A stretch of 64,000 nucleotides of DNA. Origin: Pollutimonas nitritireducens (GTDB lineage: Bacteria; Pseudomonadota; Gammaproteobacteria; Burkholderiales; Burkholderiaceae_B). Made by a program: the position numbers and the translations under genes. Numbering within the stretch: position 1 is the stretch's first letter; each line of letters opens with the position of its first letter. The notes below the pieces were generated by a model. That model was given only the letters and a program-made list of their open reading frames with translations, did no database searches and was not told the DNA's origin. Positions 62,665 to 64,000 of the stretch are shown here, in pieces. The stretch is from NCBI RefSeq assembly GCF_002849615.1, contig NZ_PDNV01000006.1, positions 1 through 64,000 on the forward strand, read 5' to 3'.

Positions 62665-63966
62665 ATGTTAATGAAAAATAAAATTGCTGGCGTCGTTATC
62701 GCCATGATGATGGCTGCCAGCAGCACGGCGGCCATTGCCGCCGACAAGCCGGCGGAATTGAACGTTGGCATTTCTACTTATCTATCGGGTTCGGCATCCG
62801 TCTTTGGTGTCCCCGCCAAAGAAGGCGCTGACATTATCATTGCAGACATGAATGCCAAGGGCGGGATTGGCGGCATTCCAATCAAGGTAACCTACATTGA
62901 CGAGGGCGGCGGCAGCGAGAAATTGCTGTCCGAGTATCGCCGCTTGGCGGAAAGTGGTACAGACGTCATGTTATCGGCCATTTCCAGTGGTCATTGCGGC
63001 ATCGTGGCTCCCGTGGCCGAAGACCTGAAAATTCTGAATATTCTCTGGGATTGCGGTACCCAGAATGCCCTTGAAGGGAAAAAGCTCAAGTACGTAGTCC
63101 GTACGCAGGCTAATGCGACGACGGAAATGATCGCTCAGGTCATCTACCTGATGAAAGTTAAACCTGACTTCAAGACCCTTGCCATTGTCAACCAGGATTA
63201 CGCCTGGGGTCGCGATTCACGCGATATCTTCCTTGCCGCCTTGAAAAAGTTCAAGCCAGACGTCAAGGTTGTGGCTGAGATGTTCCCTAAATTCGGGGCA
63301 TCTGACTTTTCCACAGAGATCAGCCGGTTGCAAGCGCTACGCCCTGATGTGATCGTTTCGACTTCGTGGGGCGGTGATTTGGACAACTTCGTGCGCCAGG
63401 CTTCGCAACGAAATCTGTTCAAAAACTCCACTTTTGTGCTTTCCCTGGCTGAAAGCTCGCTCGAGCGCCTGGGTAAGGCCTTGCCCGAAGGTGTGATCGT
63501 AGGCGCTCGTGGCGACCATTACTGGCAGCATCCCGAGACCAAGGACGACGCCGCTCACAAAGAATTTATCAAGAAATTCCACGACAAGACTAATGCTTAT
63601 CCCATTTATTCTGTGTATCACATGGCTCAGGCGCTTGCCGGCTTGAAAGCGGGCTTCGAAAAGGCCATTGCAGACAACAAGGGAGAATGGCCCACTACCG
63701 AGCAAGCCGCTGCCGCCATGCACGACATCAGCTTCAAGGGCTATGGTCGTGAAGTCACCATCAATCGTCCGGATGGCCAGGGGCTGGAAGCCCAGCTGTT
63801 CGGCATCACCACCTCATCCAAAGATCATTCTTTCAAAGTTTTGAAAAACATGATGATCATTCCGGCTGAACTGGTAACACCTCCCGCGGGCGTGAACACT
63901 TTCGAATGGATCGAAAAAAATCTGACTGCCGACGTGTTGAAAAGCGATAAATTGGCTACGTTCTAA
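62665..63966 (+). CDS. Liv-type ABC transporter substrate-binding protein
   Basis: A 433-aa exported protein with a signal peptide (MLMKNKIAGVVIAMMMAASS, cleavage after AIAA near 27). The mature part opens LNVGISTYLSGSASVFGVPA, a type 1 periplasmic-binding fold. TTGGAGACAAAAA precedes ATG 62665, 19 bp after the alcohol dehydrogenase stop; the longer frame overlapping that gene is rejected. It is the receptor for LivHMGF of this operon, placed last instead of first. The ligand is probably a small alcohol, polyol or their precursor, by context only. Confidence 0.9.
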   Translation: MLMKNKIAGVVIAMMMAASSTAAIAADKPAELNVGISTYLSGSASVFGVPAKEGADIIIADMNAKGGIGGIPIKVTYIDEGGGSEKLLSEYRRLAESGTDVMLSAISSGHCGIVAPVAEDLKILNILWDCGTQNALEGKKLKYVVRTQANATTEMIAQVIYLMKVKPDFKTLAIVNQDYAWGRDSRDIFLAALKKFKPDVKVVAEMFPKFGASDFSTEISRLQALRPDVIVSTSWGGDLDNFVRQASQRNLFKNSTFVLSLAESSLERLGKALPEGVIVGARGDHYWQHPETKDDAAHKEFIKKFHDKTNAYPIYSVYHMAQALAGLKAGFEKAIADNKGEWPTTEQAAAAMHDISFKGYGREVTINRPDGQGLEAQLFGITTSSKDHSFKVLKNMMIIPAELVTPPAGVNTFEWIEKNLTADVLKSDKLATF

Positions 63967-64000
63967 ACTTCGCCTGGCTTCGTCTGGAGCGCCGCACCGG

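Noticed and set aside
1-64000. CRISPR arrays, tRNA or rRNA genes, prophage or complete insertion sequences
   Set aside because: No repeat-spacer pattern, cloverleaf, rRNA-like stretch, integrase or transposase frame was recognised by eye on either strand.

Overview
The window looks like chromosome of a betaproteobacterium of the order Burkholderiales, most likely family Alcaligenaceae (Bordetella/Achromobacter/Pusillimonas-like). This is inferred from gene content and style: moderately GC-rich coding sequence, an fkpB-ispH pair next to radC, a urtABCDE-ureDABCEFG block with an embedded ureJ, many liv-type solute-binding proteins, and CaiB/acyl-CoA dehydrogenase catabolic clusters. No plasmid, phage, CRISPR, rRNA or tRNA signal was seen.

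Layout. 1-6.7 kb: a truncated cytochrome b561 with an inverted repeat at the break, a TerC-type membrane protein, a diguanylate cyclase, two very acidic small proteins, thiopurine methyltransferase, an S4-type pseudouridine synthase homologue, and unknown small proteins. 6.9-10.4 kb: a cupin dioxygenase-like gene with an SDR, a gutted SDR relic, a SulP transporter and a small unknown gene. 10.4-19 kb: a CoA-dependent catabolic island (two acyl-CoA dehydrogenases, enoyl-CoA hydratase, LysR regulator, class III CoA-transferase, solute-binding protein, zinc alcohol dehydrogenase, alpha/beta hydrolase). 19-29.1 kb: a phospholipase D-like lipoprotein convergent with a giant cyclic beta-1,2-glucan synthase (2848 aa).

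29.4-40.9 kb: one continuous urea operon. The ABC urea importer (urtABCDE) is followed by urease structural genes, nickel/accessory genes and ureJ. A sigma-54-like promoter and an NtrC-like site precede it, so import, nickel loading and hydrolysis of urea are probably induced together under nitrogen limitation.

41-55.8 kb: a mixed stretch with an unknown 176-aa protein, YcaO, a class V aminotransferase, a tiny basic protein, a DUF4168 protein, a methyltransferase-fold protein with a signal peptide and a minisatellite tail, an APC permease, a chemoreceptor, a DUF945 protein, maleylacetoacetate isomerase, ispH, fkpB, a serine hydrolase and radC.

56-64 kb: a second catabolic operon, livHMGF followed by aldehyde dehydrogenase, SDR, zinc alcohol dehydrogenase and a solute-binding protein. 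This suggests import and stepwise oxidation of an unidentified alcohol-type substrate. I found no clearly novel multi-gene system. The observations I rate highest are the sigma-54/NtrC control of the urea operon, the exported methyltransferase-fold protein, and the two uncharacterised catabolic clusters.
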